From assembly GCA_021781815.1 (NCBI GenBank), contig JAJXWB010000008.1, forward strand, positions 87,555-151,554: a stretch of DNA of 64,000 nucleotides. The letters run 5' to 3'. Shown here piece after piece: positions 47,879 through 56,536 of this stretch. The notes beneath the pieces were generated by a model, which made no database searches, was not told where the DNA came from, and was given only the letters and a program-made list of their open reading frames with translations. This DNA is from Pseudomonadota bacterium. Its GTDB lineage: Bacteria > Pseudomonadota > Alphaproteobacteria > Rhizobiales > Beijerinckiaceae. Position numbers and translations under genes: made by a program. The first letter of the stretch is position 1; the number at the start of each line of letters is the position of its first letter.

Positions 47879-48484
47879 TTACAAGTTCAGTGTTTCTTGC
47901 ATCCAGGCGATCGCGAACCCGTCTGCGAGCATCGCCTGCGCCATCGTCTTTGCAGTTTCCGTGAGGAGTTTCGGAAGGACATAGCTTTCCAGCATGGCCA
48001 CTGTCTCTTTCGCCGGCGTCTCAAACCAAATGCAGAGTTTGTCTATTCCGTGGGCGGTGAATCGCCAAAGCTTGTCGGCGTCCTTCATAAGGGCATCCTC
48101 GGGCGAATGAGCTTGCGGACGCGTGTCGTGACCATCGATGATTGCGATCACACGATCAATGTCGATATTCGGAGCGGCAAGCCGGTTCAACTCGGTCCTC
48201 GCGATACGTACGCTTTCGATTTCGTGGGCACGCTGAAGTTCGGGATATTTCGCCGCGGGCCCGACGGCCTTGGCCAGCAATTCCTCAGGAAACACCCTCC
48301 AACCGACATCGTGCAGGAGAATCGCCGGAAGAACGATACGATCGTCGACTTCGGGATGCGCGCGCAGGAGCGCCCGGCCGAGACGGTACGATATCAGCGT
48401 GTGCTCGTCGTTCGAGCGCACGTCGAGCCATGGCTTTGCGGCGCGCCAAATAGGAATGTCGGATTCGATCAGGATTCCATTCAC
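47879..48484 (-). CDS. HD-domain hydrolase, paralogue A
   Basis: A 201-residue HD-superfamily protein. The metal ligands appear as H in DEHTLISYRLGRALL, HD in AILLHDVGW, DGHDTRPQAH and D in KDADKLWRF. Such proteins are often metal-dependent phosphohydrolases. The GTG start at 48484 overlaps the aldehyde-dehydrogenase stop (GTGA), so it is last in the minus-strand operon. It is clearly paralogous to the HD gene on the other side of the dehydrogenase. An operon with a phosphotransferase makes phosphatase activity on a phosphorylated intermediate a reasonable but unproved idea. Confidence 0.8.
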   Translation of the reverse strand: MNGILIESDIPIWRAAKPWLDVRSNDEHTLISYRLGRALLRAHPEVDDRIVLPAILLHDVGWRVFPEELLAKAVGPAAKYPELQRAHEIESVRIARTELNRLAAPNIDIDRVIAIIDGHDTRPQAHSPEDALMKDADKLWRFTAHGIDKLCIWFETPAKETVAMLESYVLPKLLTETAKTMAQAMLADGFAIAWMQETLNL

Positions 48485-49926
48485 GAGAGGCCTGCTTCGT
48501 AGGAGAGATAGATCGTCTTGTATTCGAGATAGGCATCGATGCCATATCGACCCTTCTCCCGCCCCATACCGCTTTCCTTCATGCCGCCGAAGGGAACATC
48601 GTGGTTCGAACGCTGGATATTGTTGATCCATACGGAGCCCGCCTCAATCCCTTCCGCCAGGGTCAAGGCGGTTCCGACATTACGAGAAAAGACAAAGCCG
48701 GCGAGACCGTAGCGCGTGTCGTTCGCGCGTTGGAGCGCGTTAGCGCGACTGTCGAATGGCTCGACGCCGAGCACCGGTCCGAATGTTTCTTCTGTCATCA
48801 CCAGCATGGAATGATCTGCATCGGCGATCACCGTGGGCGGCATGAACCATCCGCCGTCGTATACGCCGCCGGTAAGTCGCTCGCCGCCGATCACCACGCG
48901 CGCACCCCTGCGTCGTGCGTCGGCAATTTGCGCTTCGCTGTTGCGAAATATCTTTTCGTTGGCGAGTGGGCCGAGCGCGCAGGACGAGGTCAGTCCGTCC
49001 CCGACATCGAGCTTCTCGACATGACGGACAAGCCCGTCGAGAAACTCTTGATAAACGGGACGTTCGACATAGACGCGGTTTACCCGGTAACAAAACTGGC
49101 CGGAATTGGAAAAGGCATGCCGCGCAATGGCGGATGTCGTCAAGCCAAGGTCGGCATCGGCGCAGACGATGGCCGGACATTGGCCGCCGAGTTCCAGCGT
49201 CACGCGCTTCACCGTTCCCGCCGCGGCGGCGGCGATCGCCTTTCCAGCCGCTGTCCCGCCGGTGAACGCGACCTTTCGCGGTACGGGATGCTCTATCATG
49301 CTCATGCCGATGGCGCGGCCGCGCCCGGTCACCACGTTGAAGCACCCGGCCGGAAAACCTGCCTCGTGGAAAAGTTCGGCGAGCATCAGGGTCGACATGG
49401 GCGTGTCCTCGGCCGGTTTGGCCACCATCGTGCAGCCCGCGATCAGCGCTGCGCCCAGTTTGAAGGTTAGCAGCGTTATCGGATAATTGAACGGCGTGAT
49501 CGCAATGACGACCCCGACCGGTTCGCGTGTCACGATCATCTTTTCGCCGGCGACGCCGGTCAGCGGCATTTCCGCATGAATGCGCAGGCCTTCTTCTGCA
49601 TAAACATCCAGCAGATCGGCGGATCTCTGGATCTCGGTCACGGAGCCGGCGAGCGGGCGTCCGAGCTCGATGGTCAAAACGCGTCCTATCTCCTGCGCCC
49701 GCTCGCGCATGAACTGAGCCGCCCTTTTCTGCAGTCGCGCGCGCTCGGCGACCGGCGTAACCTTCCACTTCTGGAACGCGCGGTCTGCCGCCCGAATTGC
49801 GATGTCGGCATCGACCGCATCGCCGGTAGGCACGGTGTCAACCACAGCGCCTGTTGCCGGATTCGTCACGTTCTGCCTTGCGCCCGACTGCGCTGGCGTC
49901 CATTGACCGTCGATGAACATATCCAT
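48481..49926 (-). CDS. NAD(P)-dependent aldehyde dehydrogenase
   Basis: A 481-residue ALDH-superfamily enzyme with catalytic E245 (LELGGQ) and C279 (SGQFCYR), cofactor segment FTGGTAAGK, oxyanion-region NYPITLL and the C-terminal FGGMKESGMGREKG. It resembles succinate-semialdehyde/benzaldehyde-type dehydrogenases. It should oxidise an aldehyde intermediate of the island's pathway. It starts 17 bases after the second HD gene and overlaps the first at its stop. Confidence 0.9.
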   Translation of the reverse strand: MDMFIDGQWTPAQSGARQNVTNPATGAVVDTVPTGDAVDADIAIRAADRAFQKWKVTPVAERARLQKRAAQFMRERAQEIGRVLTIELGRPLAGSVTEIQRSADLLDVYAEEGLRIHAEMPLTGVAGEKMIVTREPVGVVIAITPFNYPITLLTFKLGAALIAGCTMVAKPAEDTPMSTLMLAELFHEAGFPAGCFNVVTGRGRAIGMSMIEHPVPRKVAFTGGTAAGKAIAAAAAGTVKRVTLELGGQCPAIVCADADLGLTTSAIARHAFSNSGQFCYRVNRVYVERPVYQEFLDGLVRHVEKLDVGDGLTSSCALGPLANEKIFRNSEAQIADARRRGARVVIGGERLTGGVYDGGWFMPPTVIADADHSMLVMTEETFGPVLGVEPFDSRANALQRANDTRYGLAGFVFSRNVGTALTLAEGIEAGSVWINNIQRSNHDVPFGGMKESGMGREKGRYGIDAYLEYKTIYLSYEAGLS

Positions 49927-49943
49927 GTCGCGGCTCCGGGCTT

Positions 49944-50543
49944 CTAGATGATATGCAGCATCAATTCTGTGCGGGTCTTGGCGAGATCGTCCGTCGCAAT
50001 TTTCCTGGCGGCCTCGGTTTCGATCAGCACGATTTCGGTATCGAGCTGATCGGCGTATTGATGTGGCGTCTTCCTGAACCAATCGCAGGCGACGGACACT
50101 CCTGTCGTGGTAAATCGCCACAACTTGTCGGCGTCGCGCACCAGGCGGTCGTCGAGCGAGTGCGCCCGCGGGCGGGTGTCGTGGCCATCGATGATGTCAG
50201 CCACGGCGGCGATGATCGTTTTCGGCCATCCCGTTCGCCCGAGCAGCTCGCGCGAAAGGCGCATGCCCTCCTTTTCGTGCAAAACGCGGAGATCGGACTG
50301 CATCTTGCCCGGGCCGAAGCCTCTCTCCACGATGTCCGCCATGTCAAACGCCGACCAACCGATGTCATGCAGCATGATCGCCAGCAAGACGATATCTCTG
50401 TCCGCCTCCAGATGGAGGTCTAGAAGTTTGCAGGCGTATCCAAACGAGATTGGAATATGCACGTCGTTCTTGCGCGACCGCAGATAAGGCTCCGCGGCGC
50501 GCCAGACAGCATCGTAGCGGTCGATCCGGACTGGCGGGGTCAC
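49944..50543 (-). CDS. HD-domain hydrolase, paralogue B
   Basis: A 199-residue HD-superfamily protein parallel to the gene at 47879-48484: VHIPISFGYACKLL, AIMLHDIGWSAF, DGHDTRPRAHS and RDADKLWRF align with the same segments there. The GTG start at 50543 overlaps the UPF0261 stop (GTGA). Two diverged copies within one operon suggest related but separate substrates or a heteromer. Confidence 0.8.
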   Translation of the reverse strand: MTPPVRIDRYDAVWRAAEPYLRSRKNDVHIPISFGYACKLLDLHLEADRDIVLLAIMLHDIGWSAFDMADIVERGFGPGKMQSDLRVLHEKEGMRLSRELLGRTGWPKTIIAAVADIIDGHDTRPRAHSLDDRLVRDADKLWRFTTTGVSVACDWFRKTPHQYADQLDTEIVLIETEAARKIATDDLAKTRTELMLHII

Positions 50544-51823
50544 GATCCCGACCCTTCGTTCCGATTGTCGCGCGGCGCGGCGGAAGAACGCTCGAACACC
50601 CGTATGAATTCATCCACGGCTGCACGGGCGAATTCCGGCGTATAGAGCGACAGGTCGACTTCCTTCACAGCGCTCTTATCGAGAAGCCCTTCCTTAAGAC
50701 GTTCGACGAAAGCCGTATCAGCGGCGAAATCGCGCATCGGTCCGCCGTCGCGATCGAGGGACGACCAACCTTTAGTCGGCGCGAGGAAGACGAATGGTCC
50801 ACGCGCAGCATTGAGCCGCTCGGCTATTACGTCAGCCGCACGCTGAAGCTCTTCGGCTGTCGTGCGAACCTGGACTCGCATCGAGTCCTGGACATAGCGT
50901 GCACGATCGCCGATCGTCGCCAGCCTTTCGGGACGTCCACCATAACTCAACATGTCGAGCCCGCACGGTGTCAGCGCCATGGGCAGGCCACGACGGGCCG
51001 CCGCCGCCAGACGCTCCGGACCGGGATCTCGATTTCCGCCATAGAGGTTTTCGATCACGCCGCCTGTGCAGAAGTCGAGCATGCCCTGAAACAAACCGTC
51101 GCTGATCATTTCCTCCATCGCCCGGTCGCCGATGCCTTGCGCATGGAATACGACTGGCTGGAAGCCTGCCTCTTCCAGCATGACCACTGCCGTCTGGACC
51201 ATCATTTCCGCAAAGCCGAAGGATGACACAGCGATCGCCGGGCGTTCGAAGCGGATATCACACCCCACGGTCATTTCGACCATGCCGCAGATCGCACCGA
51301 CCGCATTGACGATCTGCGCCTTCAGGAGTGGGTTCATTTTCACGATATCCAGCACCGTATTGTGCAGCACGATATCGCGCGTTCCGACGAAGCGCCCGAC
51401 ATAGCGCGGATGGGCCGCCACGGGCGAGGCCATCACCTTCGGCAGGCCAAACGGCAGCCGCTGCATGACAGAGGTCGCCACCAATGCCGACGTCGCGCCG
51501 CCTATGCCAATGACGCCGTGCACGCGCCTCTGCGCAAGAAGCTCCGCCACGATCGCGAAAACTCCGGCGGTCTGATTGCTCGTCGCCGCTTCACGTTTGT
51601 GCTTGTAGAGACTGCGCACCGTGTCGATAGGAAGACCTCCGCGAAGGGCCACTTCCTCGCAAGTAAAGTCGCCCTCCACGGGCGGCGGCGCCTCCATACT
51701 GAAATCAATCAGAACAGGCTCATGCCCGCGCCCGCGGATCAGTTCGCGGACGAGGAGAATGTCCTCGCCGCGCGTATCGAGATTACAGATGATGGCGATG
51801 CCTTTTCGCAATTTAATCGCCAA
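50540..51823 (-). CDS. Tm-1-like ATP-binding (UPF0261) family protein
   Basis: A 427-residue protein of the UPF0261/Tm-1-like family: N-terminal IAIICNLDTRGEDILLVRELI, GVIGIGGATSALVATSVM, NAVGAICGMVEM, VFHAQGIGDRAMEEMI and PCGLDMLSYGG. Plant Tm-1 homologues bind ATP; the bacterial function is uncharacterised. Members usually accompany a PEP-hydrolase-like TIM-barrel gene, which is absent here. The TTG start at 51823 directly abuts the SDR stop. Confidence 0.85.
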   Translation of the reverse strand: MAIKLRKGIAIICNLDTRGEDILLVRELIRGRGHEPVLIDFSMEAPPPVEGDFTCEEVALRGGLPIDTVRSLYKHKREAATSNQTAGVFAIVAELLAQRRVHGVIGIGGATSALVATSVMQRLPFGLPKVMASPVAAHPRYVGRFVGTRDIVLHNTVLDIVKMNPLLKAQIVNAVGAICGMVEMTVGCDIRFERPAIAVSSFGFAEMMVQTAVVMLEEAGFQPVVFHAQGIGDRAMEEMISDGLFQGMLDFCTGGVIENLYGGNRDPGPERLAAAARRGLPMALTPCGLDMLSYGGRPERLATIGDRARYVQDSMRVQVRTTAEELQRAADVIAERLNAARGPFVFLAPTKGWSSLDRDGGPMRDFAADTAFVERLKEGLLDKSAVKEVDLSLYTPEFARAAVDEFIRVFERSSAAPRDNRNEGSGS

Positions 51824-52579
51824 TCAGATGAATTGCCGTCCGCCATCGACGATGACGGTCTGGCCAGTGACGAAATCGCTTAGCGACGATGAGAGCCAAA
51901 GGCATGCGCCGACCATGTCCGCGGGTTGCGAGGCGCGGCGGATAGCGCCACGCGTCACACCGTAATTGTCTGCGTCCTCGATCGCCGCACGACTTGCTTC
52001 CGTGAGTGTGAAACCAGGCGCGATCGCATTGACATTGATGCCATGCTCGCCGAGTTCGCGCGCCATTACCCGTGTCATGGCGATAACAGCGCCCTTAGAG
52101 GCCACGTAATGCATCCAGAGAGGCGAGCCGCTGAACACGGTGGCGGAAGCGATATTGACGATCTTTCCGCCTCGGCGTTTCAAGTGAGGATAGACAGCCT
52201 TCGAGCAAAGAAACGCCCCCTTGACGTTGACATTCATCAAGCGATCCCATTCGCCGACGTCAATTTCAAAGAAGGGCTTGCGTTTGAGGCCCGCGTAGAT
52301 CGCGGCATTGTTGATGAGAATGTCTATGCCGCCGTGCGCAGCCACAACATACTCTACCATGGATCGAACCGACGTCTCGTCCGAAACATCGACCCACGTC
52401 GCAAGCGCGTCGAGGCTTTGCGAGGTCAGACGTGCGGCCGCATCTCGCGCAGAATCCACGTTTATGTCGGCGATAGCGACCTTGGCGCCAGCGCGGGCCA
52501 GCCCCTCGGCGAAGGCGAAGCCAAGGCCGCCGCCCGCGCCGGTCACTACAGCAGATTTTCCAGCCAGTCCGAGGTCCAT
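51824..52579 (-). CDS. Short-chain dehydrogenase/reductase
   Basis: A 251-residue classical SDR with TGAGGGLG cofactor loop, NNAA (residues 90-93), serine in IASAT (S145), Y158-x3-K162 (HYVASK) and the C-terminal GQTVIVDGG. It would oxidise or reduce an alcohol/ketone pair with NAD(P). The 52-base gap to the upstream gene carries a GGAGAAAAC ribosome binding site, and the UPF0261 gene abuts its stop. Confidence 0.9.
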   Translation of the reverse strand: MDLGLAGKSAVVTGAGGGLGFAFAEGLARAGAKVAIADINVDSARDAAARLTSQSLDALATWVDVSDETSVRSMVEYVVAAHGGIDILINNAAIYAGLKRKPFFEIDVGEWDRLMNVNVKGAFLCSKAVYPHLKRRGGKIVNIASATVFSGSPLWMHYVASKGAVIAMTRVMARELGEHGINVNAIAPGFTLTEASRAAIEDADNYGVTRGAIRRASQPADMVGACLWLSSSLSDFVTGQTVIVDGGRQFI

Positions 52580-52631
52580 CGTTTTCTCCTCGGGTTCGTC
52601 GAACGCAGATCGCCGCCCGTGATAGTCACCG

Positions 52632-53294
52632 TCAGAATTGCGCCATCATTTCGCTCAAGAAAATCGGGAGATCGACGCGCCCGGTCGGCGCCAAAATCCT
52701 GCTGTGGTAGTCGACCACGTAGTCCCCGAGCAGCTTATGCATTGCCGCCCGGTAGTCGTCGCTCTCGATCGCGCGCGCTATATCGACCAGATTGGCGGCG
52801 GAGCATTCGCCGAGGATGTAAGGGCCGGACCCGACGACAACCCGCCAGGCCGCGGTCACCGAGAGACCGCTCTTCTCGAGCCCGGGCACGAATTTGCGCG
52901 TAATGAAGTCCGCGTAACGAGCCTTGTCGACCCCGGGCGCAATGTTCCAATACTGATGAAATTTCCAGAGGCCAGTCTGGATCTTGTAATCGTCCATCTT
53001 CACGCGACCGGTCGCTGTCAGGATCTTGCTGTGATAATGCGTCACATATTCCATCAGCCTATCCGTATTTTCCTCGAATGCCGCGGACGCGAGCGCCGCT
53101 TCGAGATCGCTCATGTTTTCTGCAAGTCCGACAGCGATGATCCGGGGACCCATTCCGACGGTCACGTAGTACCCGCCGACCAGTTTAATTCCGAGCTTTG
53201 AGAGGGCGGGATTGTAGCGGGTCATCACAAAATCGGAATAGGTCTCCATCTTTCCCGGCCTGATGTCCCAATGCTGGTTGAATAGGACAGCCAT
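52632..53294 (-). CDS. Duplicated alpha/beta-barrel (NIPSNAP-like) protein
   Basis: A 220-residue protein made of two similar halves. Residues about 6-104 (HWDIRPGKMETYSDFVMTRY, THYHSKILTATGRV) and about 113-212 (QYWNIAPGVDKARYADFITR, VDYHSRILAPTGRV) align throughout. Each half has the size and W-x-I-x-PG-K-Y-x-F pattern of dimeric alpha/beta-barrel/NIPSNAP proteins, so the chain probably forms a pseudo-dimer. Function unknown; such folds include monooxygenases and binding proteins. It lies 44 bases after the phosphotransferase subunit gene. Confidence 0.7.
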   Translation of the reverse strand: MAVLFNQHWDIRPGKMETYSDFVMTRYNPALSKLGIKLVGGYYVTVGMGPRIIAVGLAENMSDLEAALASAAFEENTDRLMEYVTHYHSKILTATGRVKMDDYKIQTGLWKFHQYWNIAPGVDKARYADFITRKFVPGLEKSGLSVTAAWRVVVGSGPYILGECSAANLVDIARAIESDDYRAAMHKLLGDYVVDYHSRILAPTGRVDLPIFLSEMMAQF

Positions 53295-53338
53295 TTTGTC
53301 TCCTCACGAATTCTGGCCGCTATTGGCGGCGAACGAAA

Positions 53339-54370
53339 TCACTGGCGAAACAGTCTCGTCATTTGATCCAGGATGTAATCGTTGTCTGCTTCTTTGCGCG
53401 GCGGCGTGTATTTTGCGGCCCGCGCTTGAACCCAGATTACATTTTCAGGAAACGGCAGATCGCGATCGATCACCCATTCCATATCCTGCGGCACGCCGAA
53501 ATGTTTCTCGACATTGACTGAGATACGAACCAGTTCGAGAATTTCGCGATCCTCAAGGCATGGCGCATTTCGCAGATGCTGAGGGACGTCCGCCTTGGTG
53601 GTTCCGCGTTCGGTCGACACGACCCAACGCGTCTTCGTGCTCACATGCGGCTCTATCGCGAGACTCGATTTGTTCACAATGAAATTGTCGGGGGTGATGT
53701 CGCCGCTCACCACGCTTTCTCCAAGACCCCAGTTTCCTTCAATGACCGCATGGTCGGTATCGCCTGTCGTCGGAAGAACGGTGAGAATTACGCCTGCGCT
53801 CCGGGCGTTGACCATGCGGATGACCGCTACGCCAATCGGCGCCTTGTCGACCGGCATCCTTTTTTCGAGCCGGAACGCAATGGCGCGCGTATTGAACGTG
53901 CTTTCCCAGACCTCGCGAACGCGACTCAATACCTCACTCGCGCCACGGACATACAGATAGGTTTCCATTTGTCCGGGCATGCTCACGGCGCCGCTCGAGC
54001 GCACAGCCACCGGCATGTCCTTTGTACAAAATCGTGAGCATAGCGCTTCGTAATTCCTGACGATCGCGTCGGCCATCTCATCCGGCAGATGCGTTTCCGC
54101 CATCATTTCCTTGGCTGCGCGGCTTGCGTCCATCTGACTCCTGACGCTTTTTCTAAGATCTTGGCCTTTCGAATCGAAATACGATGCAATGCGCGCTCCA
54201 AGGCCGGTTGCGCGCATATATTCTTCGAAACCATCGACAGAGATAGCGAACCCCGGGGGGACACGCATTCCGAGTTTCGTCATCTCACCAAGATTAGCGC
54301 ACTTCCTGCCGACGAGATCGAGGTGTTCCTTACCGAGTTCCTCAAGCGCGTAAATCCACTTCTTTTCCAT
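53339..54370 (-). CDS. PEP-synthase-like ATP-grasp subunit (phenylphosphate-synthase subunit 2 type)
   Basis: A 343-residue stand-alone version of the PEP-synthase/PPDK nucleotide-binding domain: VGRKCANLGEMTKLGMRVPPGFAIS, MPVAVRSSGAVSMPGQMETYL, AVIEGNWGLGESVVSGDITPD and QDMEWVIDRDL. It should use ATP to phosphorylate the swivelling histidine of the partner encoded at 54541-56250. This split is the arrangement of phenylphosphate synthase (subunit 2, about 40 kDa) in phenol-degrading Thauera. The ATG at 54370 has GGAG 8 bases upstream. A perfect hairpin separates the two genes. Confidence 0.85.
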   Translation of the reverse strand: MEKKWIYALEELGKEHLDLVGRKCANLGEMTKLGMRVPPGFAISVDGFEEYMRATGLGARIASYFDSKGQDLRKSVRSQMDASRAAKEMMAETHLPDEMADAIVRNYEALCSRFCTKDMPVAVRSSGAVSMPGQMETYLYVRGASEVLSRVREVWESTFNTRAIAFRLEKRMPVDKAPIGVAVIRMVNARSAGVILTVLPTTGDTDHAVIEGNWGLGESVVSGDITPDNFIVNKSSLAIEPHVSTKTRWVVSTERGTTKADVPQHLRNAPCLEDREILELVRISVNVEKHFGVPQDMEWVIDRDLPFPENVIWVQARAAKYTPPRKEADNDYILDQMTRLFRQ

Positions 54371-54502
54371 CAACTTCACTCCACGGCCTTCCCGCTGTTG
54401 ACGGAGTCCTCGACCCGGATCGTCGCAGCGGAGCCTTCGACGTGCTGGAAGTTTCTCTTGCATTCATGCCGGTCGCCGCGGGCGGACCGGATTGCATGCA
54501 CA

Positions 54503-54529
54503 CCCGACGGGTCATGCCGACCCGTCGGG
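54503..54529. terminator. Perfect intercistronic hairpin between the two phosphotransferase genes
   Basis: CCCGACGGGTC (54503-54513) pairs perfectly with GACCCGTCGGG (54519-54529) around loop ATGCC, in the 170-base gap between the subunit genes. No T-tract follows on either strand, so partial termination or mRNA end protection is more likely than full termination. It is symmetric and could act on either strand. Confidence 0.6.
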
Positions 54530-54540
54530 GCTTGCGTGGA

Positions 54541-56250
54541 TCATTTGTCAAGTATGAACAGCGCGCCCAAGTTGGTGTCCATGCGGATACGCTGGCCGGT
54601 CTTGATCTGCTGGGTCCCGACGAACACGTTCATCAGCACGGGAATGCCGTATTCGCGGCCGACAATCGCCGCATGCGACAGCGAAGCGCCACGATCGACC
54701 ACAACTCCCTTGATGAACGAGAACACCGGCGTCCAGCTCGGCGAGGTTGTCGCCGCAACGAGAATCTCGCCGGGCTGCACATCGGCGAGTTCCTCCTCGC
54801 TCATTATGACACGCGCAGGTCCCTCCGCCACGCCAGGCGAACCGCAGGTGCCGTGCAAGTCGGCCTTAAGTTCGGGCCGCACCACGGGCATTGCGCCGAC
54901 AACGACCTTAAGCGCGATCGGATCGTTGGACTTGACCAAGACTCCCATCGCCTGGTCCATATCGAAACCCTCCGCGAGGATGACCGGCGGATTTGGAGTC
55001 TTGCACCATTCCATCCAAGCCGCACGGCGCGCTGCGACCGTTGGTTTGAGGTCGAATTGCTCGGGCGCGAGCGCGACTTTCCGGATCTCTTCCGGAATGA
55101 TGAAGAAGATGTCGTCGACCGACCCGATCGTGCCCGCTGCCGCGAGCCGGCGCGCGATCGCGAGCGCCGAGCGCCGCATCATGGCGTGCATGTAGAGATC
55201 AAGATAGTGATCGTGCTCCTCGCTGAACACGCCTGACTTCTGCGCCAGCCGCAATAGCGTCGTGAACCAGCCCTTTTGCTCGGGCGCGATCCTGGCGAGC
55301 ACTTCCTTTTCCGCCGCCTCCCGCTCTTGAGCGAGCTTGACACGCTCCTCCTCGAGATTGAATCCGCCGCCCTTGACGAGGAACTGCTTCATGTTGGTCA
55401 GCGGCGGCGACGGATCTTCGATCCATGTCGGCATGTTCATTTCCGACATGCGCTGCATGCGCCAGCCGTCCTCGTCGAGAAACGCCCGGAAATCCCGCAT
55501 GAAATCGCGACCGTTTGGCGCGGCCTCAATGTTCTTTGCGATGTTCATCGGTTCGCTCGTCAAAACGATCTCCGACAGCCCCATCTTCGCCGCTCTCTGC
55601 GAAAACTCCCAGATTTTCTTGTCGACTTGCAACACCTTGTTGTCGAAGCCGGTGATCAATTTGTGGAACAGAGGATGCGTGTCGTCGATCTGCAGAAGAT
55701 TGCGGCACATGTTTTCGAACAGGATGTACGCCGTGAACGTGCCGTACATCATGTACATGTGGATTTCCCACATGCGCCGGCATACGTTGATCGTCTGTTC
55801 GAAATTGTCGAGCACTTCGATGTTGCTCGCTTTATCGAGATCGAGCTTCTTCAAATCCTCGTAGCGGGCAAGAATCTCGGTGAGTTGGCTCTGCCACAGA
55901 GCGTCGTAATCCTCGACGAACGGACGGATCGCCTCGCGAAACCGCGCCTCACGCTGGCGTTGTTCGGCTTCGGTCTTCACCAACAACAGCGTGAGATAGC
56001 CTCCGCCGTTCTTGAACCGCCAGTCCCAGCCTTTGACAGTCGGCAGCGACAGTTTCTCGGCGCCATATTGCATTCCGTGCCGGCAGAAATTGATCCAGAA
56101 CCAACCGAACAAAGGCGTCCACGGCGGGACGGAATGGGTGCCATCGAGGAACCACGCGGGCGATTGGGCCAGATCGGCCTTTTCGTCGAATTCGAAGCCT
56201 GGAACCACAGCTGACAGTTTTGCCGAATCCAAACCATTTGCGGTCGTCAT
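54541..56250 (-). CDS. PEP-utilising phosphotransferase swivel/catalytic subunit (phenylphosphate-synthase subunit 1 type)
   Basis: A 569-residue protein. The C-terminal domain is the PEP-utiliser mobile domain with phospho-histidine H526 in DRGASLSHAAIVGREYGIPV, preceded by CGSPGVAEGPARVI. The N-terminal 400 residues are a helical, Trp-rich region (PWTPLFGWFWINF, GWDWRFKNGGGY) like the substrate-binding part of phenylphosphate synthase subunit 1. It probably transfers the beta-phosphate of ATP to an alcohol or phenol. GGGAGGG lies 4 bases before the ATG at 56250. It is first in the minus-strand operon and divergent from the GntR gene. Confidence 0.83.
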   Translation of the reverse strand: MTTANGLDSAKLSAVVPGFEFDEKADLAQSPAWFLDGTHSVPPWTPLFGWFWINFCRHGMQYGAEKLSLPTVKGWDWRFKNGGGYLTLLLVKTEAEQRQREARFREAIRPFVEDYDALWQSQLTEILARYEDLKKLDLDKASNIEVLDNFEQTINVCRRMWEIHMYMMYGTFTAYILFENMCRNLLQIDDTHPLFHKLITGFDNKVLQVDKKIWEFSQRAAKMGLSEIVLTSEPMNIAKNIEAAPNGRDFMRDFRAFLDEDGWRMQRMSEMNMPTWIEDPSPPLTNMKQFLVKGGGFNLEEERVKLAQEREAAEKEVLARIAPEQKGWFTTLLRLAQKSGVFSEEHDHYLDLYMHAMMRRSALAIARRLAAAGTIGSVDDIFFIIPEEIRKVALAPEQFDLKPTVAARRAAWMEWCKTPNPPVILAEGFDMDQAMGVLVKSNDPIALKVVVGAMPVVRPELKADLHGTCGSPGVAEGPARVIMSEEELADVQPGEILVAATTSPSWTPVFSFIKGVVVDRGASLSHAAIVGREYGIPVLMNVFVGTQQIKTGQRIRMDTNLGALFILDK

Positions 56251-56390
56251 TGCGCCCTCCCTTGGCGGTTCAGTTTCATTTTCCAGCGCGGCGAAACGCA
56301 CTTGACCGCGCTTGCGCATGCCAAACGTTCGCGCGCGACGGCTTCTCGCCGCATCTGTGTCGCGTCGCTTTGTCGGGCCACGTTTTGCTC

Positions 56391-56524
56391 AGAATAGTTT
56401 GCTATTCTCCCAATTTATTGTTTTTGTTGCGATTCTTCCGATGTATTGCAATCGGAGCCGATACCCGTTGAATGCGCCATGCCGAGCATGGCATACTCAG
56501 ATCGTATGTTTGTCAGTTTATCAG
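56391..56524. promoter_or_regulatory. Divergent control region with several dyads
   Basis: The 286 bases between the phosphotransferase and gntR starts are AT-rich and hold perfect dyads: AGAATAG-tttg-CTATTCT (56391-56408) and GCCATGC-cga-GCATGGC (56476-56492), plus TCCGAT-N8-ATCGGA (about 56438-56457). At 56512-56524 the minus strand reads CTGATAAACTGAC, matching 11 of 13 bases of the dyad before the CrtI-like gene (62880-62892). These are candidate sites for the adjacent GntR regulator. Confidence 0.5.
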
Positions 56525-56536
56525 AGAAAGATATCA

